From NCBI GenBank assembly GCA_017465565.1, contig JAFTWA010000034.1, forward strand, positions 1 through 64,000: a stretch of DNA of 64,000 bases. Reading direction: 5' to 3'. Of this stretch, positions 26,698-37,017 are shown in pieces (positions within the stretch are counted from its first letter, which is position 1; the number at the start of each line of letters is the position of its first letter). The notes beneath the pieces were generated by a model. That model did no database searches. It worked only from the letters and a program-made list of their open reading frames with translations, and was not told where the DNA came from. Source of the DNA: Tyzzerella sp. (GTDB taxonomy: Bacteria > Bacillota > Clostridia > Lachnospirales > Lachnospiraceae). A program made the translations under genes and the position numbers.

Positions 26698-27230
26698 TTT
26701 CAAAAACATATGGGGATGCATTATTTGCAGTCGCTTTAGAAGAGAACCGTATGGATGAATTTTTTGAAGCAGTGAAGGTCGTGGCGGATATCTTACGTAC
26801 GAACGAGGATTTCAGCAAATTAATGAATCATCCAAAGATTATAAAAGAAGACAAGGTAAAAGTTGTCGAAGAGACATTTGGCGGAAAGATTCCAAAAGAA
26901 ATTGTTGGCATGATGGCTCTTATGATTACAAAGGGCCGTGCAAACGAAATGTTGTCTGTATTTGACTATTTTACCCAGCTTGTCAAAGAAGAAAAGAAAA
27001 TCGGAAGTGCCAGAGTCACCACAGCAACTCCTCTAAGTGCAGCGCAAAAAGAGAAGGTGGAACAAAAATTACTGGATACCACAAAGTACGAAAGCTTTGA
27101 AATGGACTATTCGGTAGATGAATCGTTAATCGGTGGCATGGTAATCCGAATCGGTGACCGCATTGTGGACAGCAGTATTAAGACAAAATTATATGAACTG
27201 TCACGCGAACTCCGAAATGTGCAAATATAA
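26685..27230 (+). CDS. atpH: F0F1 ATP synthase subunit delta
   Basis: Delta joins the b stalk to the top of F1. The 181-residue length is usual. The N-terminal helical domain begins VSKTYGDALFAVALEENRMD, and the C-terminal motif VDESLIGGMVIRIGDRIVDS is clear. Translation is coupled to atpF by the overlap. Confidence 0.95.
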   Translation: MAKLVSKTYGDALFAVALEENRMDEFFEAVKVVADILRTNEDFSKLMNHPKIIKEDKVKVVEETFGGKIPKEIVGMMALMITKGRANEMLSVFDYFTQLVKEEKKIGSARVTTATPLSAAQKEKVEQKLLDTTKYESFEMDYSVDESLIGGMVIRIGDRIVDSSIKTKLYELSRELRNVQI

Positions 27231-28772
<1,542 letters not shown>

Positions 28773-28784
28773 AGGTGAATTATC

Positions 28785-29657
28785 ATGGCATCAATGAGAG
28801 AGATTAAAAGACGCCGCGGAAGTATTCAGAGTACGCAGCAGATTACAAAAGCCATGAAACTTGTTGCTACTGTAAAATTACAAAAAGCAAGACAACGTGC
28901 AGAAAATTCAAAACCGTATTTTCAGTATATGTACAAAACGGTCACATCTATGCTTGCCAAAGCAGGGACCGTGGACCATCCGTATTTGAAAGGCGGAAGC
29001 TCTGACAGGGTTGGAATTGTTGTTATCACATCAAACAGAGGGCTTGCAGGCGGGTACAACTCGAATATCGCCAAATTAGTTCAGGCAAGCGGATATGCGA
29101 AAGAAAATGTCCGTCTCTATACTGTGGGTAAAAAGGGGACAGACATGCTTTCGAGAAAGGGCTACGAAGTGGCTGAAAACTATCCGGATGTGATTGAAGA
29201 ACCGACTTTTGAAGATGCAAGAAAGCTTTCAGAAAGATTGCTTCAGGATTTCACAAACGGTGAAATTGGAGAAATCTATGTTGCATATACCGAATTTAAA
29301 AATACAGTAGTTCATATTCCAAAGATGGTAAAACTCCTTCCGATAGATGCAGATGAAGTGCAGGAAGAGACTTCCCAGGCAAACGATATGGACAAGCTGA
29401 CACTTATGAATTTTGAACCAAGTGAAGAAGAAGCAATTGGGCTTCTTGTTCCAAAATATGTAACAAGCATTTTATATGGTGCTTTTGTAGAAGCAGTTGC
29501 AAGTGAAAATGGCGCGCGTATGCAGGCGATGGATTCCGCAACGAATAATGCAGAAGAAATCATTAATGATTTGGAATTGAAATACAATAGAGCCCGTCAG
29601 GGAGCTATTACACAAGAATTAACAGAAATTATAGCCGGAGCGGATGCTATCGGATAA
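28785..29657 (+). CDS. atpG: F0F1 ATP synthase subunit gamma
   Basis: The 290-residue rotor shaft. N-terminal MASMREIKRRRGSIQSTQQI and C-terminal ATNNAEEIINDLELKYNRAR are the conserved helices that enter the alpha3-beta3 hexamer. The middle Rossmann-like domain includes VVITSNRGLAGGYNSNI. Close spacing with atpA and atpD. Confidence 0.97.
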   Translation: MASMREIKRRRGSIQSTQQITKAMKLVATVKLQKARQRAENSKPYFQYMYKTVTSMLAKAGTVDHPYLKGGSSDRVGIVVITSNRGLAGGYNSNIAKLVQASGYAKENVRLYTVGKKGTDMLSRKGYEVAENYPDVIEEPTFEDARKLSERLLQDFTNGEIGEIYVAYTEFKNTVVHIPKMVKLLPIDADEVQEETSQANDMDKLTLMNFEPSEEEAIGLLVPKYVTSILYGAFVEAVASENGARMQAMDSATNNAEEIINDLELKYNRARQGAITQELTEIIAGADAIG

Positions 29658-31061
<1,404 letters not shown>

Positions 31062-31072
31062 AGGTGGCGAGT

Positions 31073-31477
31073 ATGGCAGATAATAATATGTTTGAACTCA
31101 AAATTATAGAACCAGACGGCATGTTCTTTGAGGGAGAAGGAGAATTCTTGGAATTTACTTCTGTAGAAGGCCAGATGGGTGTATATAAGAACCATATTCC
31201 ACTGACTACCATTCTGGAACCATGCGTGGTGAGGATTCACGCAAATGGAGAAGTGAAGAAAGCAGCAGTTATGGGCGGATTTATTGAAATCCAAAAGGAA
31301 CGCATTACCATTTTGGCAGAAGATGCTAACTGGCCAGAAGAAATTGATGTGGAACGTGCGAAGGCGGCAAAACAGCGCGCCGAAGAGCGTTTGAGAAAAA
31401 AAGAGGCTGGTCTAAATGTAGTGCGTGCGGAAGCGGCGCTTAAGAGAGCGATGGCACGTATTAGTGCAGCGAAATAA
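31073..31477 (+). CDS. atpC: F0F1 ATP synthase subunit epsilon
   Basis: The 134-residue regulatory subunit has an N-terminal beta sandwich (FEFTSVEGQMGVYKNHIPLT-like segment) and C-terminal helices with an Ala/Arg-rich hairpin. ATG 31073 is chosen because GAGGTGG lies six bases upstream; a GTG nine bases earlier overlaps that site. It is the last gene of the operon and is followed by a terminator. Confidence 0.95.
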   Translation: MADNNMFELKIIEPDGMFFEGEGEFLEFTSVEGQMGVYKNHIPLTTILEPCVVRIHANGEVKKAAVMGGFIEIQKERITILAEDANWPEEIDVERAKAAKQRAEERLRKKEAGLNVVRAEAALKRAMARISAAK

Positions 31478-31494
31478 AGGAATAAAGAAATAAA

Positions 31495-31528
31495 AAATGC
31501 CAGCGGGGTAATCCTGCTGGCATTTATT
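31495..31528 (+). terminator. Terminator of the ATP synthase operon
   Basis: Perfect 10-bp arms AAATGCCAGC and GCTGGCATTT around an 11-base loop, with a short T-rich tail. Confidence 0.88.
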
Positions 31529-31607
31529 GTGGAAAAACGGAAAAAACAATGGTAATATAAGCATATCAGGTCAAATAAAGAAGGAGTTTGTTTAGAAGGG
31601 GGATAAA

Positions 31608-32249
31608 ATGAAGAAGATAATATTAATAGCCGCTGATGTGCTCAGTGTACTGCTAGTGCTTTTCATCACAGTACTTTTGCTTAAATATTTTCTTCCATCA
31701 GGGTCATGGATAAATCAGGTAGAAGGGGATAGCATGTGGCCTACGTTACATGATTCGCAGATTGTTTTTTCGGAGAAGCTTGACAATGTGACTCGGGGCG
31801 ATGTGGTGATAGCAAATATACCGAAGACTGTGATAGAAAATAATTATGAATATCAAGGTGGTGTTTTGATAAAGAGAGTCATCGGGGTTCCAGGAGATGA
31901 AATACGAATTACACAGGATGGAATATTTGTGAACCAGGAACTTCTGATGGAAGATTATGTGACGGAGGAAAATAAGGGCTATACATATAAAGAAAATGGA
32001 TATATGGAATTAACCTTGGAAGCAGATGAGTATTTTCTCGTTGGAGATAATAGAAAAGTATCCATGGATTCTCGAAGGTTTGGACCAGTGAAGGCAGAAG
32101 ATATGTTATATAAACAATTAGAAACACCGACAAGGAATTTCTATATTAAGATTGTCATACTGGTGTTGTTGTTCATTGTGGCTGCAGGAATGTATTTGGG
32201 ATTTGAAATTATTATGAAAAAGTGGGTGAAACGCTATGACAATCATTGA
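31608..32249 (+). CDS. lepB: Signal peptidase I
   Basis: This membrane serine protease removes signal peptides. It has 213 residues: an N-terminal membrane helix (about 4-28), catalytic Ser42 in EGDSMWPTL, catalytic Lys89 in LIKRVIGVPGDEI, and the box VGDNRKVSMDSRRFGPV. A second hydrophobic helix near 178-200 is an unusual C-terminal extension for a Gram-positive enzyme. It overlaps the next gene (CARF nuclease) by 14 bp, so the two are translationally linked. It may be an accessory paralogue and not the main LepB. Confidence 0.92.
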   Translation: MKKIILIAADVLSVLLVLFITVLLLKYFLPSGSWINQVEGDSMWPTLHDSQIVFSEKLDNVTRGDVVIANIPKTVIENNYEYQGGVLIKRVIGVPGDEIRITQDGIFVNQELLMEDYVTEENKGYTYKENGYMELTLEADEYFLVGDNRKVSMDSRRFGPVKAEDMLYKQLETPTRNFYIKIVILVLLFIVAAGMYLGFEIIMKKWVKRYDNH

Positions 32250-33462
32250 GAGTTTTGAAAAAGCTCCAATTGAAAATATGATTAGTGTCCTGACGAGCAA
32301 GGCTCGTAAGGTTATTTTCCTTGGGGAATTATCTCAAATGAAAAATGCTGTCGAAGTCTACGAAAAATTCTTAAAAGAGAAGGGCATCGAAACGGAGATT
32401 GTCCTGAGAGGTATTCAAAAGAATAATCTGCCTAACATCTTAGGAACACTCACAGAGATTGTTGAAACAGAAGAGGACTGTATTCTTGATGCTACAGGTG
32501 GAGAAGACTTGGTGCTCTTGGCATTTGGTATAATTTATGAACGTTATAAGGGTAAGAAGGCATTGAAAATGCAGCGTTTCAATATCAACACGGGGCGCAT
32601 TATAGACTGCGATTGTGATGATGAAGTGACTTTCGAGGGAAGTTTCTCGCTGGATGTGAAGGAACTTATTTCTCTCTATGGTGGAATTGTTGTGCCAGAG
32701 CAGCCACAGCCGATGATGCAGAATGCTATGGAAGAGGTGGACAAGCTCTGGGAACTTGCCAGAACGAACAGCGCGGGATGGAACACATCCATTTCCTTCT
32801 TGAAAGAATTTGAGCGCAAGGGAAGAACTCAAAGTTCACTGCTTGAGATGGACTTGGATTTTCGAAAAGCGAAGGAAATGATTAAGGATTATGACGCAAA
32901 GTATAAAGTCGTAACAAAGCTTTTAGAAGAATTTAAGAAGGAAGGCTTCGTACGAGACTTGAGGATAAATCGAGACCTGATTTCCTATAGATACAAAAAT
33001 GCCTTTGCAAAACGCTGCCTGACAAAAGCAGGGGATGCTTTGGAAATGAAAGCGTACTGTGAGGCGTTGCATCTTGCGCACAATGGCAAACAATATTTTA
33101 ACGATTGCTATGTGGGTGTGACCATCGATTGGGATGGGGTTATTCATCCAATGGAAGAGAACTGGAAGGATACCACCAATGAAATTGACTTAATGTTGAT
33201 GAGAGGTCTGATTCCAATTTTTATTTCCTGTAAGCATGGAGAAATCGGGGAAGAAGAATTGTACAAGCTGAATACGGTAGCCACACGTTTTGGAGGAAAG
33301 TATGCGAGAAAGATGCTGATTGCAACAAAGCTAGAAAAGAAATCGGTTGCGTCTATGAATTCTTATATGCAGAGAGCAAAGGATATGGGGATTATTCTGG
33401 TGCCAAATGCAGGGGAGCTGACAAAGAAAGAATGGAAGGAAAGGCTGAAACGTATTGTGTAG
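32236..33462 (+). CDS. CARF-domain PD-(D/E)xK nuclease (DUF1887, Card1/Can2-like)
   Basis: This 408-residue protein matches the layout of Card1/Can2, nucleases switched on by cyclic oligoadenylate from type III CRISPR systems. Residues 1-150 are a Rossmann-like CARF domain with the ligand-loop ILDATGGEDLVLL (Thr87-Gly-Gly). The middle is helical. The nuclease domain includes GDALEMKAYCEAL (candidate Glu270) and then TNEIDLMLMRGLIPIFISCK, with Asp318 and Cys332-Lys333 as the PD-(D/E)xK core. No cas gene or CRISPR array is in the window. It overlaps lepB and is followed by a small unknown gene. Family assignment is from motif order; activity and ligand are inferred. Confidence 0.8.
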   Translation: MTIIESFEKAPIENMISVLTSKARKVIFLGELSQMKNAVEVYEKFLKEKGIETEIVLRGIQKNNLPNILGTLTEIVETEEDCILDATGGEDLVLLAFGIIYERYKGKKALKMQRFNINTGRIIDCDCDDEVTFEGSFSLDVKELISLYGGIVVPEQPQPMMQNAMEEVDKLWELARTNSAGWNTSISFLKEFERKGRTQSSLLEMDLDFRKAKEMIKDYDAKYKVVTKLLEEFKKEGFVRDLRINRDLISYRYKNAFAKRCLTKAGDALEMKAYCEALHLAHNGKQYFNDCYVGVTIDWDGVIHPMEENWKDTTNEIDLMLMRGLIPIFISCKHGEIGEEELYKLNTVATRFGGKYARKMLIATKLEKKSVASMNSYMQRAKDMGIILVPNAGELTKKEWKERLKRIV

Positions 33463-33483
33463 TCTGAAAGGGAGTGTGTGGAT

Positions 33484-33783
33484 ATGAGAGGACAGGTAAA
33501 AGAAAGACTGCTGGAAGCATATGCTTATTTTGGAGAGAGTGCTCCTGAGAAGGTAGAACATCTGCTGGATGAGGCATTATATTATCTGGACAATGACAGA
33601 GAAAGGTATCTGGATATTATTGAAGAGTATGAGCATTACAAAAAAGTGCCAGTTGATGGGGAACTGAATGAGTCAACACCATATGCATTTATCTGTGAGC
33701 ATACGGGTAATGTTCAGGGACATGTCTACGAGATCGTAAATATAGAAGATATTGAGGATGATCTCATGTGTGAATATTTTTAA
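33484..33783 (+). CDS. Small acidic protein of unknown function
   Basis: ATG 33484 lies nine bases after AAAGGGAG and gives 99 residues; the frame also opens at GTG 33478. The protein is helical in its first half (KERLLEAYAYFGESAPEKVE) and very acidic, ending DIEDDLMCEYF. It starts 21 bp after the CARF nuclease gene, so the two are likely in one transcript. No family is recognised. A partner or inhibitor role for the nuclease is possible but unsupported. Confidence 0.7.
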   Translation: MRGQVKERLLEAYAYFGESAPEKVEHLLDEALYYLDNDRERYLDIIEEYEHYKKVPVDGELNESTPYAFICEHTGNVQGHVYEIVNIEDIEDDLMCEYF

Positions 33784-33789
33784 AATATA

Positions 33790-33815
33790 AAAACCATCGT
33801 TTTGATGGTTTTTTC
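33790..33815 (+). terminator. Palindrome/terminator after the small acidic gene
   Basis: Arms AAAACCATC and GATGGTTTT with loop GTTTT are followed by T residues. The same arms recur in the operator at 33823-33843, so this hairpin may double as a regulator binding site. Confidence 0.7.
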
Positions 33816-33817
33816 TA

Positions 33818-33846
33818 TTTACAAACCATTAAAATGATGGTTTAAT
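33818..33846 (+). promoter_or_regulatory. Promoter of the XRE/HipA-like operon
   Basis: TTTACA (33818-33823) and TTTAAT (33841-33846) with 17 bp between. The spacer is almost wholly filled by a 21-bp palindrome. Confidence 0.55.
33823..33843. promoter_or_regulatory. Operator-like palindrome, second copy
   Basis: Arms AAACCAT and ATGGTTT around seven bases. The first copy, with the same outer 7-bp arms, is 33791-33811. Their centres are 32 bp apart, about three helical turns, so both would face the same side of the DNA. Confidence 0.6.
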
Positions 33847-33894
33847 AAGGGTGAGAGTTGTTGTATAGAGTAAAAGCAGGAAGGAAAGAGGATT

Positions 33895-34443
33895 ATGAAT
33901 GAAAAATTATTTGTAACACCAGAATATATAACTGCTAAAGAAATAAAATATGTCAGAGCACAATTAGGTCTTACTCAAAAGGAATTTGCTATGTTGCTCA
34001 ATTGCTCAAAGGTTACAGTTGAAAGGTGGGAGACGTCCAAAGACGTTATCACTGGACCAATATGTTTACTGATTAGAATGCTCGAGAAGTATTCCAATTA
34101 TGCGTTGAGTTTAAGAGTACCAAAGAGGGAGACTCCAATAAGACTATGGTATATGCATAATCAAAATGTATGTACAATTATAGATGTGAACGAGATGAAA
34201 AGGGAAATTAAGATTACGAATTATACGGACCATCTCATGTTTCGAGCATTTGGAGTGGAAGAGAATCCGGATTTTGAGATGTATGAAGAGTTTTTGGAAT
34301 CAAGATGCTTCCCAAGAACCAGAGACAAGATGAAACTGGTTTTGAAGGATTTGGATTTGCCATTTTATGACCCTTTTATGATTATAGAAAAAACGGAAGG
34401 AAGAATGGCGGAGGATGATTTTTGGATTCGAATAGAGAGGTAG
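33895..34443 (+). CDS. XRE-family HTH regulator paired with a HipA-like kinase
   Basis: The product has 182 residues. Residues about 15-65 form a Cro/CI-type HTH (YVRAQLGLTQKEFAMLLNCS, then KVTVERWETSKDVITGP). The C-terminal 100 residues are a separate domain with strands (IRLWYMHNQNVCTIIDV) and a conserved-looking helical end (ESRCFPRTRDKMKLVLKDLD, then EKTEGRMAEDDFWIRIE). The kinase gene follows 4 bp after the stop, as in HipB-HipA operons. Two palindromes in the promoter suggest self-repression. The extra domain is not part of ordinary HipB and its role is unknown. Confidence 0.85.
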   Translation: MNEKLFVTPEYITAKEIKYVRAQLGLTQKEFAMLLNCSKVTVERWETSKDVITGPICLLIRMLEKYSNYALSLRVPKRETPIRLWYMHNQNVCTIIDVNEMKREIKITNYTDHLMFRAFGVEENPDFEMYEEFLESRCFPRTRDKMKLVLKDLDLPFYDPFMIIEKTEGRMAEDDFWIRIER

Positions 34444-34447
34444 CTGG

Positions 34448-35254
34448 ATGATAGAGTTATTTGAACAGGATATTAGGCAGAATGATAGACAGTCTTCAAA
34501 GGGAAATCAGTCGAAATGGGAGAATACTGGAGTTTGGTACAAAGCAGACTATACTGGCTATGAGGGATTGGCAGAGTATGTAATTTCCCATCTTTTGAAG
34601 AAATCGACACTCAGAGAAAATGAGTTTGTCTTGTATGATTTGGAAAAGATGAAATACAAGAACAACATATACACGGGGGTAAAAAGTCAGTCTTTTCTGG
34701 AAGAGGGATGGCAGCTTATCACGATTGAAAGATTATTCAAAAACTATTTTGGGGAAAGTCTTTATAAATCAATATATTCTATTGCTGAACATAAAAACAG
34801 ACTTCTTTTTTTAGTAAGCCAGGTGGAAAGAATAACAGGACTTGAGGATTTTGGGATGTATTTGAACAAGCTTTTCACTATAGATGCATTTTTCTTGAAT
34901 GAGGATAGACATACACACAATATTGCTGTGTTAATGAGTGAAAAAGGAGAATTCGCGTATTGTCCTATTTTTGATAATGGAGCTGGGCTACTGGCGGATA
35001 CTACCATGGATTATCCGCTGGAAGGGGATGTCTATGAACTTATCAGGCAGCCACAGGCTAAAACTATATGTAGCGATTTTGATGAACAACTTGACATCTC
35101 AGAAGAATTGTATGGGGTGAATATGAAGTTTTCGTTTACGGAAAAAGATGTATGGGAGTTATTAGATGGCGTTACCGAGTATTCTGAGAAAGAGAAAAGA
35201 AGAGTAGGGACGATTGTCTGTGCACAGATTAGAAAGTATAGATATTTGTTTTAA
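34448..35254 (+). CDS. HipA-like Ser/Thr kinase (toxin-like)
   Basis: This 268-residue protein carries the catalytic core of the HipA fold. A possible ATP-binding Lys32 lies in WYKADYTGYEGLAEYV. The catalytic loop is NEDRHTHN (Asp153, Asn158), and FDNGAG holds the metal-binding Asp176. It lacks the long N-terminal subdomain of E. coli HipA, so it is a short form, nearer in layout to HipT or CtkA-like kinases. HipA toxins phosphorylate translation factors such as GltX or tRNA synthetases; the target here is unknown. It is the second gene of the XRE operon. Confidence 0.82.
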   Translation: MIELFEQDIRQNDRQSSKGNQSKWENTGVWYKADYTGYEGLAEYVISHLLKKSTLRENEFVLYDLEKMKYKNNIYTGVKSQSFLEEGWQLITIERLFKNYFGESLYKSIYSIAEHKNRLLFLVSQVERITGLEDFGMYLNKLFTIDAFFLNEDRHTHNIAVLMSEKGEFAYCPIFDNGAGLLADTTMDYPLEGDVYELIRQPQAKTICSDFDEQLDISEELYGVNMKFSFTEKDVWELLDGVTEYSEKEKRRVGTIVCAQIRKYRYLF

Positions 35255-35596
35255 AACTCGATTTATCATATGCATAAAATATGTTGACAAGAATGAAATA
35301 TAAAGTTGAGATGGAAAACCTATTGGAGAAAAAGGAGAAAAGCAGCTAAAGCTAAAACCGACCTGCTTAGTGGAGACTTCCGTTATTTTTGGGCTGTTGA
35401 GGAGAATAGATGAAAAACGGCAAGGGACATATCGTAATTAACAAATCAAAAATTCAAAATTTTATTTCAAAAACCAATTTCCCCAATTCACAATAATCAA
35501 AAATGAATGAACCTTGACAATTGAATATGGCTTTACATTAAAATAAAAACCCTCTATAATATAAATAGGTGATTTATATGCAGGAGGTAGAAAGGT
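35255..35596. other. 342-base gap without a clear gene
   Basis: No supported gene. The region is AT-rich, with a central GC-richer patch (about 35360-35400: GACCTGCTTAGTGGAGACTT) that differs in base content and may be a remnant of something lost. The right end holds the promoter at 35532-35560 for the small gene that follows. Confidence 0.5.
35532..35560 (+). promoter_or_regulatory. Promoter of the 57-aa gene
   Basis: TTTACA (35532-35537), 17-bp spacer, TATAAT (35555-35560). A TTGACA at 35514 is too far from the -10 to be its partner. Confidence 0.7.
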
Positions 35597-35770
35597 ATGT
35601 TGAGTTTGAACGAAAAGGAAATACTTGAAAGATTAATTGATCAATATACTGACTTGCAACGAATTAAAAAGTCAGACAACCCAGAAAAAGAAGTTGATTA
35701 TCAACTGAAAGTTATAAAAGCAAAATTAGAATCTTTTGGTAAGATTACAAGTGACTTAGAAATGGATTAG
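35597..35770 (+). CDS. 57-residue helical protein of unknown function
   Basis: A short gene with its own promoter, a GGAGG/AAAGG ribosome-site region and a terminator-like hairpin after it. The product (starts MLSLNEKEILERLIDQYTDL) is charged and predicted to be a helical hairpin, somewhat like Spo0E-type or small phage proteins, but no signature is visible. It lies between the kinase operon and the following conserved gene. Confidence 0.7.
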   Translation: MLSLNEKEILERLIDQYTDLQRIKKSDNPEKEVDYQLKVIKAKLESFGKITSDLEMD

Positions 35771-35801
35771 AGAGTAATTTGAATTGAATAATTGATGCGA
35801 T

Positions 35802-35832
35802 AAAACCACTTGACTGAGTGGTTTTAGTTTTA
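35802..35832 (+). terminator. Terminator after the 57-aa gene
   Basis: Arms AAAACCACT and AGTGGTTTT around TGACTG, followed by a T-rich stretch. Confidence 0.75.
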
Positions 35833-35879
35833 TAGAGTGATGTGCAATTTTTGGCTGGAAATTCACAAAAACATGCTTT

Positions 35880-36332
35880 GTGACATATTCTGTATCAGAG
35901 AAATATAGATTGGAAGTGTTGGCTGTGAATGAGCGTTTACCATATTACATGGCATACCCAATGCCACTACAATATGATGATGAGCGAATTGAACGACGCG
36001 ATTTTGAGTATATGAAAAGCATGTATCCTATGACAGTAAAGCGGATTTTACCTTATGTAGAAGCAGAATGTGACCGTATGTCATATGCGGGAAGTGTGAT
36101 TTATGACGAATATCCGGATCAACTGCAAATTCATATGATGTGCAACCGTGTTTATGAGCAGGTGAAGGATATAGAGTCGCAGGATGATACAGAGATGGAG
36201 ATGCAGCAGTATCGCAGGGATGACAGAGACGACAGGGATAATCGGCTGAGGGATTTGGTACAGATACTAATTTTCCAGGAGTTGTTCCGCCGGAGAAACC
36301 GACATAGGAGAGACAGAAGAAGATTTTACTAA
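35880..36332 (+). CDS. Uncharacterised protein with Arg/Asp-rich tail
   Basis: The frame gives 150 residues from GTG 35880, but no clear ribosome site is present; a start at GTG 35925 (VNERLPYYMAYPMPLQYDDE) is also possible. The middle has a conserved-looking pattern (FEYMKSMYPMTVKRILPYVE, then CDRMSYAGSVIYDEYPDQLQ). The C terminus is strongly charged, with alternating Arg and Asp, ending RRNRHRRDRRRFY. It resembles a hypothetical family of clostridia with possible spore association; that is from memory and weak. Confidence 0.7.
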   Translation: MTYSVSEKYRLEVLAVNERLPYYMAYPMPLQYDDERIERRDFEYMKSMYPMTVKRILPYVEAECDRMSYAGSVIYDEYPDQLQIHMMCNRVYEQVKDIESQDDTEMEMQQYRRDDRDDRDNRLRDLVQILIFQELFRRRNRHRRDRRRFY

Positions 36333-36353
36333 CATAAATGGAAAGGAATACAG

Positions 36354-36851
36354 ATGAGAAACATTATTTTTATAGGAATGCCTGCATCGGGCAAAAGTAC
36401 AATAGGAGTAGTAGTTGCCAAAAGACTTGGCTATGATTTTGTGGACACAGACTTATTGATTCAAAAGCAAGAAAAGAAATTACTAAAAGAGATTATTGCA
36501 GAAGTGGGAAATGAAGGCTTTCTTGCAATCGAGAATCAGGTGAATCGTGACTTGAATGTGGAAAATGCAGTGATTTCACCAGGGGGAAGCGTTGTGTATT
36601 GCGAAGAAGCAATGCAGCATTTTAAGGAAATTGGAAGTGTCGTATATTTGCAGACATCCTTTGAACAGATTAATAAAAGAATTTCAAATGCAAAAAATCG
36701 CGGTGTTGTATTAAAAGAAGGTCAGACATTGCGTGACTTATATGAAGAAAGAGTAAAATTATTTGAAAAATATGCAGATTACACGGTTTCGGAAGAAGGA
36801 TGCAGTCTGGAAGAGACCATTGATAAGGTGCTAAATTTGTTCCATGAATAG
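36354..36851 (+). CDS. Shikimate kinase-like protein
   Basis: This 165-residue P-loop kinase has GMPASGKST at residues 8-16, DTD at 31-33 (the shikimate-binding Asp pattern), a lid Arg in NRGVVL (Arg116) and Arg133 in ERVKLFEKYAD. Two hallmark features are changed. The substrate-binding Arg of the FR..E motif is Leu57 (GFLAIE), and the GGG motif is GGS (77-79). It may therefore act on another small substrate. The gene is not next to other aromatic-pathway genes, although murA, a relative of AroA, is downstream. Confidence 0.8.
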   Translation: MRNIIFIGMPASGKSTIGVVVAKRLGYDFVDTDLLIQKQEKKLLKEIIAEVGNEGFLAIENQVNRDLNVENAVISPGGSVVYCEEAMQHFKEIGSVVYLQTSFEQINKRISNAKNRGVVLKEGQTLRDLYEERVKLFEKYADYTVSEEGCSLEETIDKVLNLFHE

Positions 36852-36875
36852 GAGGTTACAAACCTCCTATTTTGT
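36848..36875 (+). terminator. Terminator overlapping the kinase stop codon
   Basis: Arms AATAGGAGGTT and AACCTCCTATT with loop ACA; the stop TAG is inside the left arm. A short T run follows. Confidence 0.8.
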
Positions 36876-36903
36876 TTAATATGAAATACAATAAAGAAAA
36901 TCT

Positions 36904-36931
36904 TTTACAAAAGCACATTTTATGTTATAAT
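36904..36931 (+). promoter_or_regulatory. Promoter of murA
   Basis: TTTACA (36904-36909), 16-bp spacer, TATAAT (36926-36931) preceded by TGT, an extended -10. It lies about 87 bases before the ATG, leaving a leader of roughly 80 bases. Confidence 0.7.
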
Positions 36932-37017
36932 CTTATGGTAACCTAACAATAATAGGGTTATTAGAATTAAAAATAGTAATTAATAGATTTTAAAACATAG
37001 ACCGACAGAGGTGTAGA

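Noticed and set aside
32236-35254. CRISPR array or cas operon beside the CARF nuclease
   Set aside because: No regularly spaced repeats and no Cas10, Cas7 or Cas6-like frame were found on either strand nearby.
35514-35519. TTGACA as -35 of the 57-aa gene
   Set aside because: It lies 35 bp from the TATAAT; TTTACA at 35532 has the correct 17-bp spacing.
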